Below are positions 26,113-33,619 of a DNA stretch of 62,845 nt, one piece after another (within the stretch, counting starts at the first letter, position 1; each line of letters starts with the position of its first letter). Made by a program: the position numbers and the translations under genes. Origin of the DNA: Anaerolineales bacterium (GTDB taxonomy: Bacteria; Chloroflexota; Anaerolineae; Anaerolineales; Villigracilaceae). The stretch spans positions 648-63,492 of the forward strand of contig JADGEO010000018.1 in NCBI GenBank assembly GCA_016744335.1, in the 5' to 3' direction. Below the pieces are notes generated by a model. The model saw only the letters and a list, made by a program, of their open reading frames with translations, was not told where the DNA came from and did not search any database.

Positions 26113-26171
26113 CCATCCAAAAAATCTTCTATATGCTATACTTTATCGAAATTAAAACTTAGGAGGATTTT

Positions 26172-26672
26172 ATGTCTGTTGTTGCATGCAAAATTACGAA
26201 AGAAGGGTATGAAATAGCCGCCGATTCAATTACGGTGCGCGGATATACGCAAACGAAAAATAACACCAGTCGCTCAAAATTAATTGAAGTGAATAATATG
26301 GTTATTGGCTCTGTGGGGTCGGCAGAAGAGAGCAGTTTACTGCAAATTTTTGCTAAAACGCACCAACCTGCCGCCGCAACCGAAGAAGGAATTTTAGAAT
26401 TTTGGAGTGAGTTTTCGGACTGGAAGAAAAAACGCACAGATAAAAATGGTATTGAAAACGCTTATTTTCTCGGTTTTGATGGGGTAGTTTTTTACATCAA
26501 TCATTGGCTTATTGCTTCTGTGACCACCTATCAGGCAATTGGGGCAGGGATGAATTTTGCACTCGCCGCGCTTCACCTTGGGCATAGTGCAGAAGAAGCA
26601 ATTGAAACAGCGATAGAGCTTTCTATTTTTTGTGAGACGCCTATTCAGGTGATTAAGAAGAAATGTAAGTAA
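26172..26672 (+). CDS. HslV-like Ntn hydrolase with N-terminal Ser
   Basis: 166 aa, preceded by a perfect AGGAGG. After Met removal it begins SVVACKITKEGYEIAADS; counting from that Ser, Asp falls at 17 exactly as in HslV and proteasome beta subunits, and a Lys at 35 could replace Lys33. The later AIGAGMNFALAALHLGHSAEEAIETAI matches the HslV helix IGSGGPYAQAAARALL and the following helices. This points to a small proteasome-fold peptidase with a Ser nucleophile. No HslU or other AAA+ partner is near. It could be a stand-alone peptidase, or an inactive homologue. Confidence 0.65.
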   Translation: MSVVACKITKEGYEIAADSITVRGYTQTKNNTSRSKLIEVNNMVIGSVGSAEESSLLQIFAKTHQPAAATEEGILEFWSEFSDWKKKRTDKNGIENAYFLGFDGVVFYINHWLIASVTTYQAIGAGMNFALAALHLGHSAEEAIETAIELSIFCETPIQVIKKKCK

Positions 26673-26719
26673 AAGAAAGGTGAAAGCTGGAAGTTCACGT
26701 TTTGTGTGCCACCTTTGAT

Positions 26720-26747
26720 TTGACAAAACGACCGTTTCAGATACAAT
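26720..26747 (+). promoter_or_regulatory. tRNA-Leu promoter
   Basis: TTGACA (26720-26725), 16 bp, TACAAT (26742-26747), 33 bases before the tRNA. Confidence 0.65.
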
Positions 26748-26780
26748 ACTTCTCGCTTATAAGGTGCTTGCACTGACCTT

Positions 26781-26856
<76 letters not shown>

Positions 26857-26864
<8 letters not shown>

Positions 26865-26913
26865 CAAAAGCATATTGTGCTTCGGCACAGACGGAAACTG
26901 TGCTTCGGCACAA
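26857..26913 (+). repeat. tRNA 3'-end repeats forming UUCG hairpins
   Basis: CTTCGGCACA, the last bases of the tRNA, is repeated twice more at about 23-base intervals (26880, 26903). Each later copy sits in TGTGC-TTCG-GCACA, a hairpin with the very stable UUCG tetraloop. Confidence 0.75.
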
Positions 26914-26914
26914 G

Positions 26915-26944
26915 AAAAAGACTCGTTTTTGCGGGTCTTTTTTT
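26915..26944 (+). terminator. Intrinsic terminator after tRNA-Leu
   Basis: AAAAAGACTCG/CGGGTCTTTTT stem (one T-G pair), six-base loop, long T run. Confidence 0.8.
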
Positions 26945-26972
26945 GTTTAATAAACTATATTCGCGGTATAAT
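26943..26972 (+). promoter_or_regulatory. Probable gyrA promoter
   Basis: TTGTTT (26943-26948), 18 bp, TATAAT (26967-26972). It begins within the T run of the tRNA terminator and leaves a leader of about 155 bases. Confidence 0.5.
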
Positions 26973-27030
26973 ATGCTCAGATTTTTACCCTATATTTTTT
27001 ACCTAAAAATAAGATAACTGATAGGTTTCA

Positions 27031-27079
27031 AAATGCTCTTTTAGGAAGAAAAAAATATCTAAAAAGAGCATTTGCTCTT
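27031..27079 (+). promoter_or_regulatory. Alternative hairpins in gyrA leader
   Basis: AAATGCTCTTTTAG (27031-27044) can pair with CTAAAAAGAGCATTT (27059-27073). The second arm can instead pair with what follows: AAGAGCA (27064-27070) with TGCTCTT (27073-27079). The two structures exclude each other. Confidence 0.5.
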
Positions 27080-27133
27080 AAAATAAGTTTATTGAAAACT
27101 TGTCACTTTTTCTACGCAAAAGAAGGAATTTTT

Positions 27134-29635
27134 ATGGAAGCAGGCGATATTAAAGAAATTGATATAAATAAAGAAATGCGTTCATCTTATCTTGATTACG
27201 CAATGAGTGTTATCGTAGCGCGTGCCCTCCCGGATGCGCGAGATGGGTTGAAGCCAGTCCATAGGCGTATTTTATATGCGATGCACGATATGGGCATCCG
27301 AGCGACAGGGTCACACAAGAAATCAGCGCGTATTGTGGGTGAAGTTTTGGGCAAATACCATCCACATGGTGATTCGGCAGTTTATGAATCTATGGCACGT
27401 ATGGCACAACCTTTTTCGCTTCGCTATATGCTTGTAGATGGCCAAGGAAACTTCGGTTCTATTGATGGAGACTCTCCTGCGGCAATGCGTTATACCGAAG
27501 CCCGCATGGGAAAACTCGCCGAAGAGATGTTGATTGACATTAACAAAGAGACGGTTGATTTCACCCCAAATTTTGACGATTCTCTTGAAGAACCCGATGT
27601 TTTGCCCTCACGTTTGCCTAATCTTTTGCTTAATGGTGCTTCTGGTATCGCAGTTGGGATGGCGACCAATATCCCGCCGCATAATTTGAATGAACTCACA
27701 GATGCCCTAGTCTATATGATTGATAATTATGAAAATACAGACGAAATTGGCGTAGAGAAATTGATGGAATTTATCCCTGGTCCCGATTTTCCTACGGGCG
27801 GTATCATTGTTGGCCAAGAGGGAATTGTTCAAGCCTATAGCACAGGGCGTGGGCGCGTCATCATGCGTGGAAAAGCGCATGTAGAAGAGATGCGCGCCAA
27901 TCGTTTTAGAATTGTTATTACAGAAATCCCTTACCAGTTGAATAAAACTACGCTAATCGAACGGATTGCGAATATGGCGCGGAGCGGAAAGATAGATTCT
28001 ATATCTGACCTGCGTGATGAATCTGATCGCCGCGGCATGAGCATTGTTATCGAACTCAAGAGAGGTGCTCAGCCAAAGAAAGTGCTAAACCAACTTTATA
28101 AACACACCTCACTTCAAGCTACTTTTGGTGTGCAAATGTTGGCGTTGGTTAATAAAGAGCCGAAGTTACTCTCTCTAAAACGAGCCTTAGAACATTTTAT
28201 AGAACACCGTAAAGAAGTTATCACGCGCAGAACAAAATTTGACCTGAAAAAAGCTCGCGCACGTGCTCATATTTTAGATGGGCTTATTATTGCTTTAGAC
28301 AATATAGATGCAGTTATAGAAACCATCCGCTCATCGGCAGATGTAAATGTTGCTAAAGATAATTTGATGAAAGGCTTCAAATTAAGCGAAGTTCAGGCAC
28401 AGGCTATCTTAGATATGCAATTGCGCCGATTAGCGGCACTAGAACGCTGGAAAATTGAAGAAGAACATAAAGAATTGATGGCTAAAATTGCCTACTATGA
28501 AGATTTACTCGCTCACGCTGAAAAAATCCTTGCCATCATCAAAGAAGATTTGCTAGAACTTGCTGAAAAATATGGCGATAAACGCCGAACTCACATTGCT
28601 ATTGGTGCTAGTGGAAGTTTGGACGAAGAAGATTTGGTAGAAGACGAAGCTGTTTTAGTAACAATAACCGAGCGAGGCTATATCAAGCGTGTGCTGGCTA
28701 AGACTTTCCGCACACAGGGACGTGGCGGGCGCGGCATCAAGGGGCATACCACAAAAGAAAAAGACGAAGTGATAATGATGATTCCGGCACGCACGCTAGA
28801 TACAATCTTGTTTTTTACAGATAAAGGAAAAGTTTACTCCGAGAAAACCTATCAGATTCCTGAAGCAAGCCGAATCGGGAAAGGTATCTCTATCGTCAAT
28901 ATCCTCGCCCTTGAAGCAGATGAGCACATCACCGCGGCCATTCCTGTCCCAGATTTTGATGATGCATCGTTTTGTACTTTGGCAACTATCAAAGGCAAAA
29001 TTAAGCGCGTAGAACTCTCAGAATTTGCCTCTGTGCGTCCCTCTGGTTTAATAGCAATGGGATTGCACGATGATGATAAACTGGGCTGGGCACGCCTCAC
29101 CAGTGGCGATGACGATATTATTATTGTCACTGAGTTAGGCAAGGCACTTCGCTATAAAGAAGATAATGTGCGCGCAATGGGCAGACCTGCCGCGGGCGTA
29201 AATGCAATTAAACTACTCAAAGATGATAAAGTAACCACCGTAGATGTCGTTGAGCCAGGTGGCACCTTGCTCACTGTTACTGAAACGGGTATTGGCAAAC
29301 AGACCCCGCTCGAAGAGTATTCACCAAAAGGACGCGCAACACAGGGTGTGCTCACAATGGATAAAAAAGCCATTGAGGAAATTGGTAAAATTATTGCCGC
29401 ACGTGTTGTTCAGCAAGAAGACCATCTCACTCTCATGTCCACCGAAGGCGTGATTATTCGGTTGAAAGTCAAAGAAGTTAAAACAGCTGGGCGTGCCACG
29501 CGTGGCGTTCACTTAATGCGTACAAAAGATGGCGATACAGTTGCGGCTGTTGCCAGAATTGCAGAAAAAGACTTGAAACAAGTTGGTGTAGAGTTAGAAG
29601 AAGAAAAGGAAGATGAGCAAAAAGAATTGCTCTAG
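27134..29635 (+). CDS. gyrA: DNA gyrase subunit A
   Basis: 833 aa; cuts and rejoins DNA with GyrB to introduce negative supercoils. [20 protein letters not shown] opens the winged-helix domain, the catalytic Tyr is Y120 (MRYTEARM), the quinolone region reads [14 protein letters not shown] (Ser retained, Glu at the second position), and the GyrA box in the C-terminal pinwheel is QGRGGRG. The start at 27134 has GAAGGA upstream; the longer reading from 27092 runs into the leader. The tail is acidic. gyrB is not in the window. Confidence 0.96.
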   Translation: MEAGDIKEIDINKEMRSSYLDYAMSVIVARALPDARDGLKPVHRRILYAMHDMGIRATGSHKKSARIVGEVLGKYHPHGDSAVYESMARMAQPFSLRYMLVDGQGNFGSIDGDSPAAMRYTEARMGKLAEEMLIDINKETVDFTPNFDDSLEEPDVLPSRLPNLLLNGASGIAVGMATNIPPHNLNELTDALVYMIDNYENTDEIGVEKLMEFIPGPDFPTGGIIVGQEGIVQAYSTGRGRVIMRGKAHVEEMRANRFRIVITEIPYQLNKTTLIERIANMARSGKIDSISDLRDESDRRGMSIVIELKRGAQPKKVLNQLYKHTSLQATFGVQMLALVNKEPKLLSLKRALEHFIEHRKEVITRRTKFDLKKARARAHILDGLIIALDNIDAVIETIRSSADVNVAKDNLMKGFKLSEVQAQAILDMQLRRLAALERWKIEEEHKELMAKIAYYEDLLAHAEKILAIIKEDLLELAEKYGDKRRTHIAIGASGSLDEEDLVEDEAVLVTITERGYIKRVLAKTFRTQGRGGRGIKGHTTKEKDEVIMMIPARTLDTILFFTDKGKVYSEKTYQIPEASRIGKGISIVNILALEADEHITAAIPVPDFDDASFCTLATIKGKIKRVELSEFASVRPSGLIAMGLHDDDKLGWARLTSGDDDIIIVTELGKALRYKEDNVRAMGRPAAGVNAIKLLKDDKVTTVDVVEPGGTLLTVTETGIGKQTPLEEYSPKGRATQGVLTMDKKAIEEIGKIIAARVVQQEDHLTLMSTEGVIIRLKVKEVKTAGRATRGVHLMRTKDGDTVAAVARIAEKDLKQVGVELEEEKEDEQKELL

Positions 29636-29658
29636 AGTGTAAATAAAATATTAAATAA

Positions 29659-29689
29659 AAAAAGCCGTGCTTTTATAGCACGGCTTTTT
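29659..29689 (+). terminator. Intrinsic terminator after gyrA
   Basis: Perfect 13-bp stem AAAAAGCCGTGCT (29659-29671) with AGCACGGCTTTTT (29677-29689), loop of five. It can also serve the convergent minus-strand gene. Confidence 0.88.
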
Positions 29690-29706
29690 CATTTTAAAAT
29701 CTTTGG

Positions 29707-29949
29707 CTAAATCGCAAATTTTCCTGTAACAAGTAAAGCCATTGAGCCAACCAAACAGACCAGCATAAAAAGCAATGCCGCAATAATAAAGCGTTGTACA
29801 GCACTCATTTTTTTTACTGGAGCCAAAAAATCGGTAGAGTCTGTTTTTGTTTTAGCCTCATCTTCCTCGTCTAACTCGTCAAGAAAATCAGGAATGTCGT
29901 CATCATAACCTGATTCTAAATCGGCATCTTCGCGCAAATTATCTAACAT
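29707..29949 (-). CDS. Small acidic protein with C-terminal membrane helix
   Basis: 80 aa: a very acidic N-terminal half (YDDDIPDFLDELDEEDEA), then one hydrophobic helix (FIIAALLFMLVCLVGSMALL) near the C-terminus. AGAGGTGAATA precedes the ATG. It looks like a tail-anchored protein with its charged part in the cytoplasm. Function unknown; birA lies 35 bases upstream. Confidence 0.65.
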   Translation of the reverse strand: MLDNLREDADLESGYDDDIPDFLDELDEEDEAKTKTDSTDFLAPVKKMSAVQRFIIAALLFMLVCLVGSMALLVTGKFAI

Positions 29950-29984
29950 TATTCACCTCTTCAAACTCATTTTTTTCTCGTATA

Positions 29985-30764
29985 TCATACCTTTATTGGG
30001 CGTAAATGAACATCCCCAAAATAGATTGCGGGATGCGTATCTAAGCGCAAAGAGCCATCTTGATTAACGCCTAAAATTTTTCCTTCTTGGATGACTTGCC
30101 CGTCTCTCGCGTGGATTTGAACTTGAGTGCCCTTAAATGCCAGATTTTTGTCCCAAGCATTGTGCAGGTCTCCACGCTCTAAGCTTGGTCGGCGTTTGGC
30201 GAAGCTTTCTAAAATTTGGCTTAATAATAAAGACCGGATAGGTTTTGAAAACTTGTCAGGTTTCAATTCTTCTAAACTTGTGGCGGGGAAAAGGACATTG
30301 TTAGGAACTGAGTTTTTATAAACATTTACCCCCATGCCTAGAACGATATTTTTTATTTTATCACCCTGCCAATTTGCTTCAACGAGAATGCCGGCTAATT
30401 TTTCCCCGTTTACTAGCACATCGTTGGGCCATTTTATTTTGGCATCTAATGCGTAATGCTGGCGTAGCGTATCTACGAGGGCTAATGCCCCTAGCCCAGT
30501 AAAGAGGGAGATGTTTTTCTCCTCGCGGATGTTGGGAATCAGTAGCAAGCTAAATGCAAGGGCAGAATCAGGCGGGGTTTGCCAAATGCGTCCGTTTCGC
30601 CCGCGTCCTGTTAACTGCTCATTGGCGATGACGATGGAAAAATCCCGCTCGCCTTCATTCCCCCAAGATAGAGCCATATCATTTGTTGAGCCGATTTTCT
30701 CGTAATACCGCAATCTACCTAAGGGTAGATTTTTTAGAGCGGCTGTGAGCGTTTTTTTGTTCAT
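29985..30764 (-). CDS. birA: Biotin-acetyl-CoA-carboxylase ligase, class I
   Basis: Activates biotin to biotinyl-AMP and transfers it to carrier proteins. STNDMA, GRGRNGRIWQ and KWPNDVLVNGEKLAGIL are the ligase motifs; residues ~210-259 are the C-terminal SH3-like domain. There is no N-terminal helix-turn-helix, so it is not a repressor. The Met at 30764 is preferred to one seven codons earlier, which lies in repeat-like DNA (TGCATTGCATCTG); neither has a ribosome site. Confidence 0.92.
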   Translation of the reverse strand: MNKKTLTAALKNLPLGRLRYYEKIGSTNDMALSWGNEGERDFSIVIANEQLTGRGRNGRIWQTPPDSALAFSLLLIPNIREEKNISLFTGLGALALVDTLRQHYALDAKIKWPNDVLVNGEKLAGILVEANWQGDKIKNIVLGMGVNVYKNSVPNNVLFPATSLEELKPDKFSKPIRSLLLSQILESFAKRRPSLERGDLHNAWDKNLAFKGTQVQIHARDGQVIQEGKILGVNQDGSLRLDTHPAIYFGDVHLRPIKV

Positions 30765-30812
30765 GGTTATAGACGTGCATTGCATCTGTTTTGGGCTGTG
30801 TTGTGCTTTGAA

Positions 30813-31865
30813 TTAGGGCAATACCCCCCATGGGTTGATATGCGCGCCACCGTGACGAACTTCAAAGTGGAGATGCGCGCCAAATGAGTTGCCTGTGTTG
30901 CCAGAATAGCCAATGACGGCACCAACGCCAACATTTTGGCAGAGAGAGACATTGATTTGACTAAGATGGGCGTATAGGGTTGAGTATCCGTTTCCGTGGT
31001 CGATGGTGATGACGTTACCGTAGCCATAGTTATAGCCACCTTGCGCCATTGTTACTACGCCGCTGTCGGCGGCATAAATAGATGCACCTGTATCCGCGGC
31101 AAGGTCGATGCCGAGATGCCCAGACCAGTAATCGTTACCCGTGAGGTAGTGATTGGCGGTAGGGAAAATAAAATAACCTGAGCCAACCACGCCTGCGGGG
31201 CAGGCACTACTGCCTGAGCCTCCTGAGCCTCCACTTGTAGGTGCCATAATAACCCATTGCTCAAATTCTCGTGAGCCGCCAGGAATCATGACATAAGTGC
31301 CAGGCTGAAAGGTGGGGTTGGTTAAATCTATATCGTTACCAGAGAAGCTGAGTATGTCTTTGGTTTCGGCATCGAACTCATCAGCGATGTTTTCTATGGT
31401 GTCGTCTTCTTCCCATTTATAATAAATACCATCTACCGGGGGGATATTGAGTTCTTGCCCTACGCGCAGACTATCGGGGTTATCTTCAAGCGTTTCGTAA
31501 TTTGCCCAGAGAATTGTTTCTGGCTCTATGCTAAATTCTTCGGAGATGCTGAAGGTTGAATCGCCGCGTGCTACGGTATATTGGGCAATTTCGTAGTTGG
31601 GTCTGTCGGCAGGGATATGGGTCGTAAGGGTGATTTTTCGCCTTATGGCATCAGATGTGCCTATTTCTGGTGCGCTTTCTTGAGGTTCGGTGGAGTTATT
31701 ACTGTTACTCGTAGAAGGCGTTGCGGTGACTTCGATTATTTGAGGCGGTGCTTCTTCTGCAAAGTTATCTTTGTTTGTGTAGGCAACAAAAATGATCCCC
31801 GCTATGATAATGAAGGTGATGAACCAGCTTAAGAATGTGAATGCGTGTTTTTTTAGAAAGGACAT
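30813..31865 (-). CDS. Membrane-anchored LysM / M23 peptidase (LytM type)
   Basis: 350 aa from the Met at 31865. Transmembrane helix at ~12-33, a short linker, two LysM-like modules (YTVARGDSTFSISEEF... and YKWEEDDTIENIADEF...), then a Gly/Ser linker and an M23 domain with HLGIDLA (HxxxD), the YAHL position, and HLHFEV (HxH), so all zinc ligands and the catalytic His are present. Expected to cut peptidoglycan cross-links, or to act as a wall-remodelling factor. Upstream of birA on the same strand. Confidence 0.88.
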   Translation of the reverse strand: MSFLKKHAFTFLSWFITFIIIAGIIFVAYTNKDNFAEEAPPQIIEVTATPSTSNSNNSTEPQESAPEIGTSDAIRRKITLTTHIPADRPNYEIAQYTVARGDSTFSISEEFSIEPETILWANYETLEDNPDSLRVGQELNIPPVDGIYYKWEEDDTIENIADEFDAETKDILSFSGNDIDLTNPTFQPGTYVMIPGGSREFEQWVIMAPTSGGSGGSGSSACPAGVVGSGYFIFPTANHYLTGNDYWSGHLGIDLAADTGASIYAADSGVVTMAQGGYNYGYGNVITIDHGNGYSTLYAHLSQINVSLCQNVGVGAVIGYSGNTGNSFGAHLHFEVRHGGAHINPWGVLP

Positions 31866-31991
31866 GATAAAAAAATACCACAAAGGCATTAGCTTTGCAA
31901 ATTTTATGCCTTTGTGGAGTAGAAGTTAAGAGAGAAATTTTTGCTTATGGCGTTGTTTTGGCGCAGATTTATAGCTAATAATGCGCTTACT

Positions 31992-32028
31992 TGCACAATT
32001 CCGCCGTCGGGGACGGCGGAATTGTGCA
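31992..32028. other. Perfect 17-bp hairpin 3' of rho
   Basis: TGCACAATTCCGCCGTC (31992-32008) pairs perfectly with GACGGCGGAATTGTGCA (32012-32028) across GGG. There is no T run on either side, so it is not a standard terminator; it could protect the rho message 3' end. Confidence 0.6.
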
Positions 32029-32044
32029 GAGGGGGAGATGCTTA

Positions 32045-33322
32045 CTAATTTTTTGTTAACGCATCCAAGAAATCTTCGTTGGTGTTGGCGGCGCGTAGTT
32101 GTTGAATAATGGCTTCCATTGCCATTCCCTGTGTCATCCCCGCACCTTGTGGTTTGCCGGCTGTCATTTGAATATACATGCGGCGCATAAGCCAGACTTG
32201 CTTGAGCAAATCGGGTCCGAGTAATAAATCTTCTCGGCGGGTGGATGAGCGGTCTATATCGAGGGCGGGGAAGATGCGTCTTTCTTGCAGAGAGCGTGAG
32301 AGATGCAATTCCATATTCCCTGTACCTTTGAATTCTTCGTAGACCATATCATCGAGTCTTGAGCCTGTATCTACAAGACAGGTGGCTACAATAGTGAGAG
32401 AACCACCATCTTCGATATTACGTGCGGCACCAAAAAAGCGTTTGGGGCGGTAGAGTGCGGCGGGGTCAAGACCACCAGAAAGTGTTCTCCCTGAAGGTTT
32501 AACAACCAAGTTATAAGCCCGTGCGAGGCGAGTGATGGAATCCATGAGGATGACAACGTCTTTCCCCACTTCAACTAATCGTTTGGCACGTTCTAGTGCG
32601 ATTTCTGCGGTGCGGACGTGAGAAGTAACTGGTTCATCAAATGTGGATGCGATTACTTCGGCGTCAACAGAGCGATCCATATCGGTCACTTCTTCTGGAC
32701 GTTCGCCAATGAGGGCAACCATCATCGTTACTTCAGGGTTCTTGGAAGCGATTGCATTGGCAATGCTTTTCAATATCGTGGTTTTCCCCGCTTTTGGTGG
32801 TGAAACAATTAGCCCACGTTGACCACGACCGATAGGGGCAATTAGGTTAATAAGACGTGTTGCCAGCTCGCGGGGTTCATGCTCAAGGTCAAAGCGGCGG
32901 TCGGGAAAAACAGGCACAAGACTTTCAAACTTTGGGCGGCGGCGTGCATTTTCAGGTTCAATCCCGTTAACGCTTTCAACCTTAGTTAGCCCAAAATGTC
33001 GTTCCGATTGGCGCGGTTCGCGCACAAAACCTACGACCATATCGCCGTTACGCAAATCGTATTTGCGCAATTGCGCTTGCGAAACATAAATATCTTGTGA
33101 GCCGATGCGATAATTATCGGCTCGTAAGAAGCCAATACCTTCACTCATAATTTCAAGGATACCGCCGCGAATCTCAAGCCCTTCACTGCCAGCTTCGGCT
33201 TGGCGAATCTCAAGGACAAGGCGTTCTTTTTTAAGACGGTTAGCGCGTGGAATTTTATATTTTTTCGCGATGGCGCGCAATTCTATAAGGCGCATTTTTT
33301 CTAGTTCAAGGATAGTTTTCAT
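32045..33322 (-). CDS. rho: Transcription termination factor Rho
   Basis: 425 aa hexameric RNA helicase. Residues 1-45 helical domain, ~48-125 cold-shock-like RNA-binding domain ([14 protein letters not shown]), Walker [14 protein letters not shown], Walker [17 protein letters not shown], and the Q/R-loop region [21 protein letters not shown]. It has its own promoter just behind the upstream gene and a long leader holding a terminator-like hairpin, which suggests attenuation of its own message. Confidence 0.96.
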   Translation of the reverse strand: MKTILELEKMRLIELRAIAKKYKIPRANRLKKERLVLEIRQAEAGSEGLEIRGGILEIMSEGIGFLRADNYRIGSQDIYVSQAQLRKYDLRNGDMVVGFVREPRQSERHFGLTKVESVNGIEPENARRRPKFESLVPVFPDRRFDLEHEPRELATRLINLIAPIGRGQRGLIVSPPKAGKTTILKSIANAIASKNPEVTMMVALIGERPEEVTDMDRSVDAEVIASTFDEPVTSHVRTAEIALERAKRLVEVGKDVVILMDSITRLARAYNLVVKPSGRTLSGGLDPAALYRPKRFFGAARNIEDGGSLTIVATCLVDTGSRLDDMVYEEFKGTGNMELHLSRSLQERRIFPALDIDRSSTRREDLLLGPDLLKQVWLMRRMYIQMTAGKPQGAGMTQGMAMEAIIQQLRAANTNEDFLDALTKN

Positions 33323-33429
33323 GGGTTTCTCGATTGGGGTGAATAGGTTCTTATCTCACGCGAGATATTTTATAACAGATAAGATCAAGTTTATAAATAA
33401 AATGCGTAAAATGAGTTAAGGAATAATCC

Positions 33430-33460
33430 AAAAAAATGCCCCCCAAGGAACATGGGCATT
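33430..33460 (-). terminator. Terminator-like hairpin in rho leader
   Basis: On the minus strand AATGCCC (33454-33460) pairs with GGGCATT (33435-33441) and runs into seven T residues. It is between the rho promoter (33583-33611) and the rho ATG (33322), about 120 bases into the leader. Confidence 0.65.
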
Positions 33461-33582
33461 GTTAATTGTTTTTGATATAAAAGGGAGTGTTTTTCAAAAT
33501 AAAGTTGGGGTTTTAACCATACAAAAAAAATAAGCTAAGAAAATTTATTTATATGATTTTAAAGGTATCGGGGAACAACAAA

Positions 33583-33611
33583 ATTATAGCATGTTCATTC
33601 AGGCTATGCAA
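33583..33611 (-). promoter_or_regulatory. rho promoter
   Basis: Minus strand TTGCAT (33606-33611), 17 bp, TATAAT (33583-33588). It starts nine bases after the stop of the NicO-fusion gene and gives a leader of about 250 bases with an AT-rich middle. Confidence 0.75.
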
Positions 33612-33619
33612 GCGAGTTT

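Noticed and set aside
30105..30130. Repeat copy inside birA
   Set aside because: The 18-base match to the TTTGAACTTGA family lies in the normal SH3-like domain with no insertion in the protein, so chance or codon coincidence is more likely.
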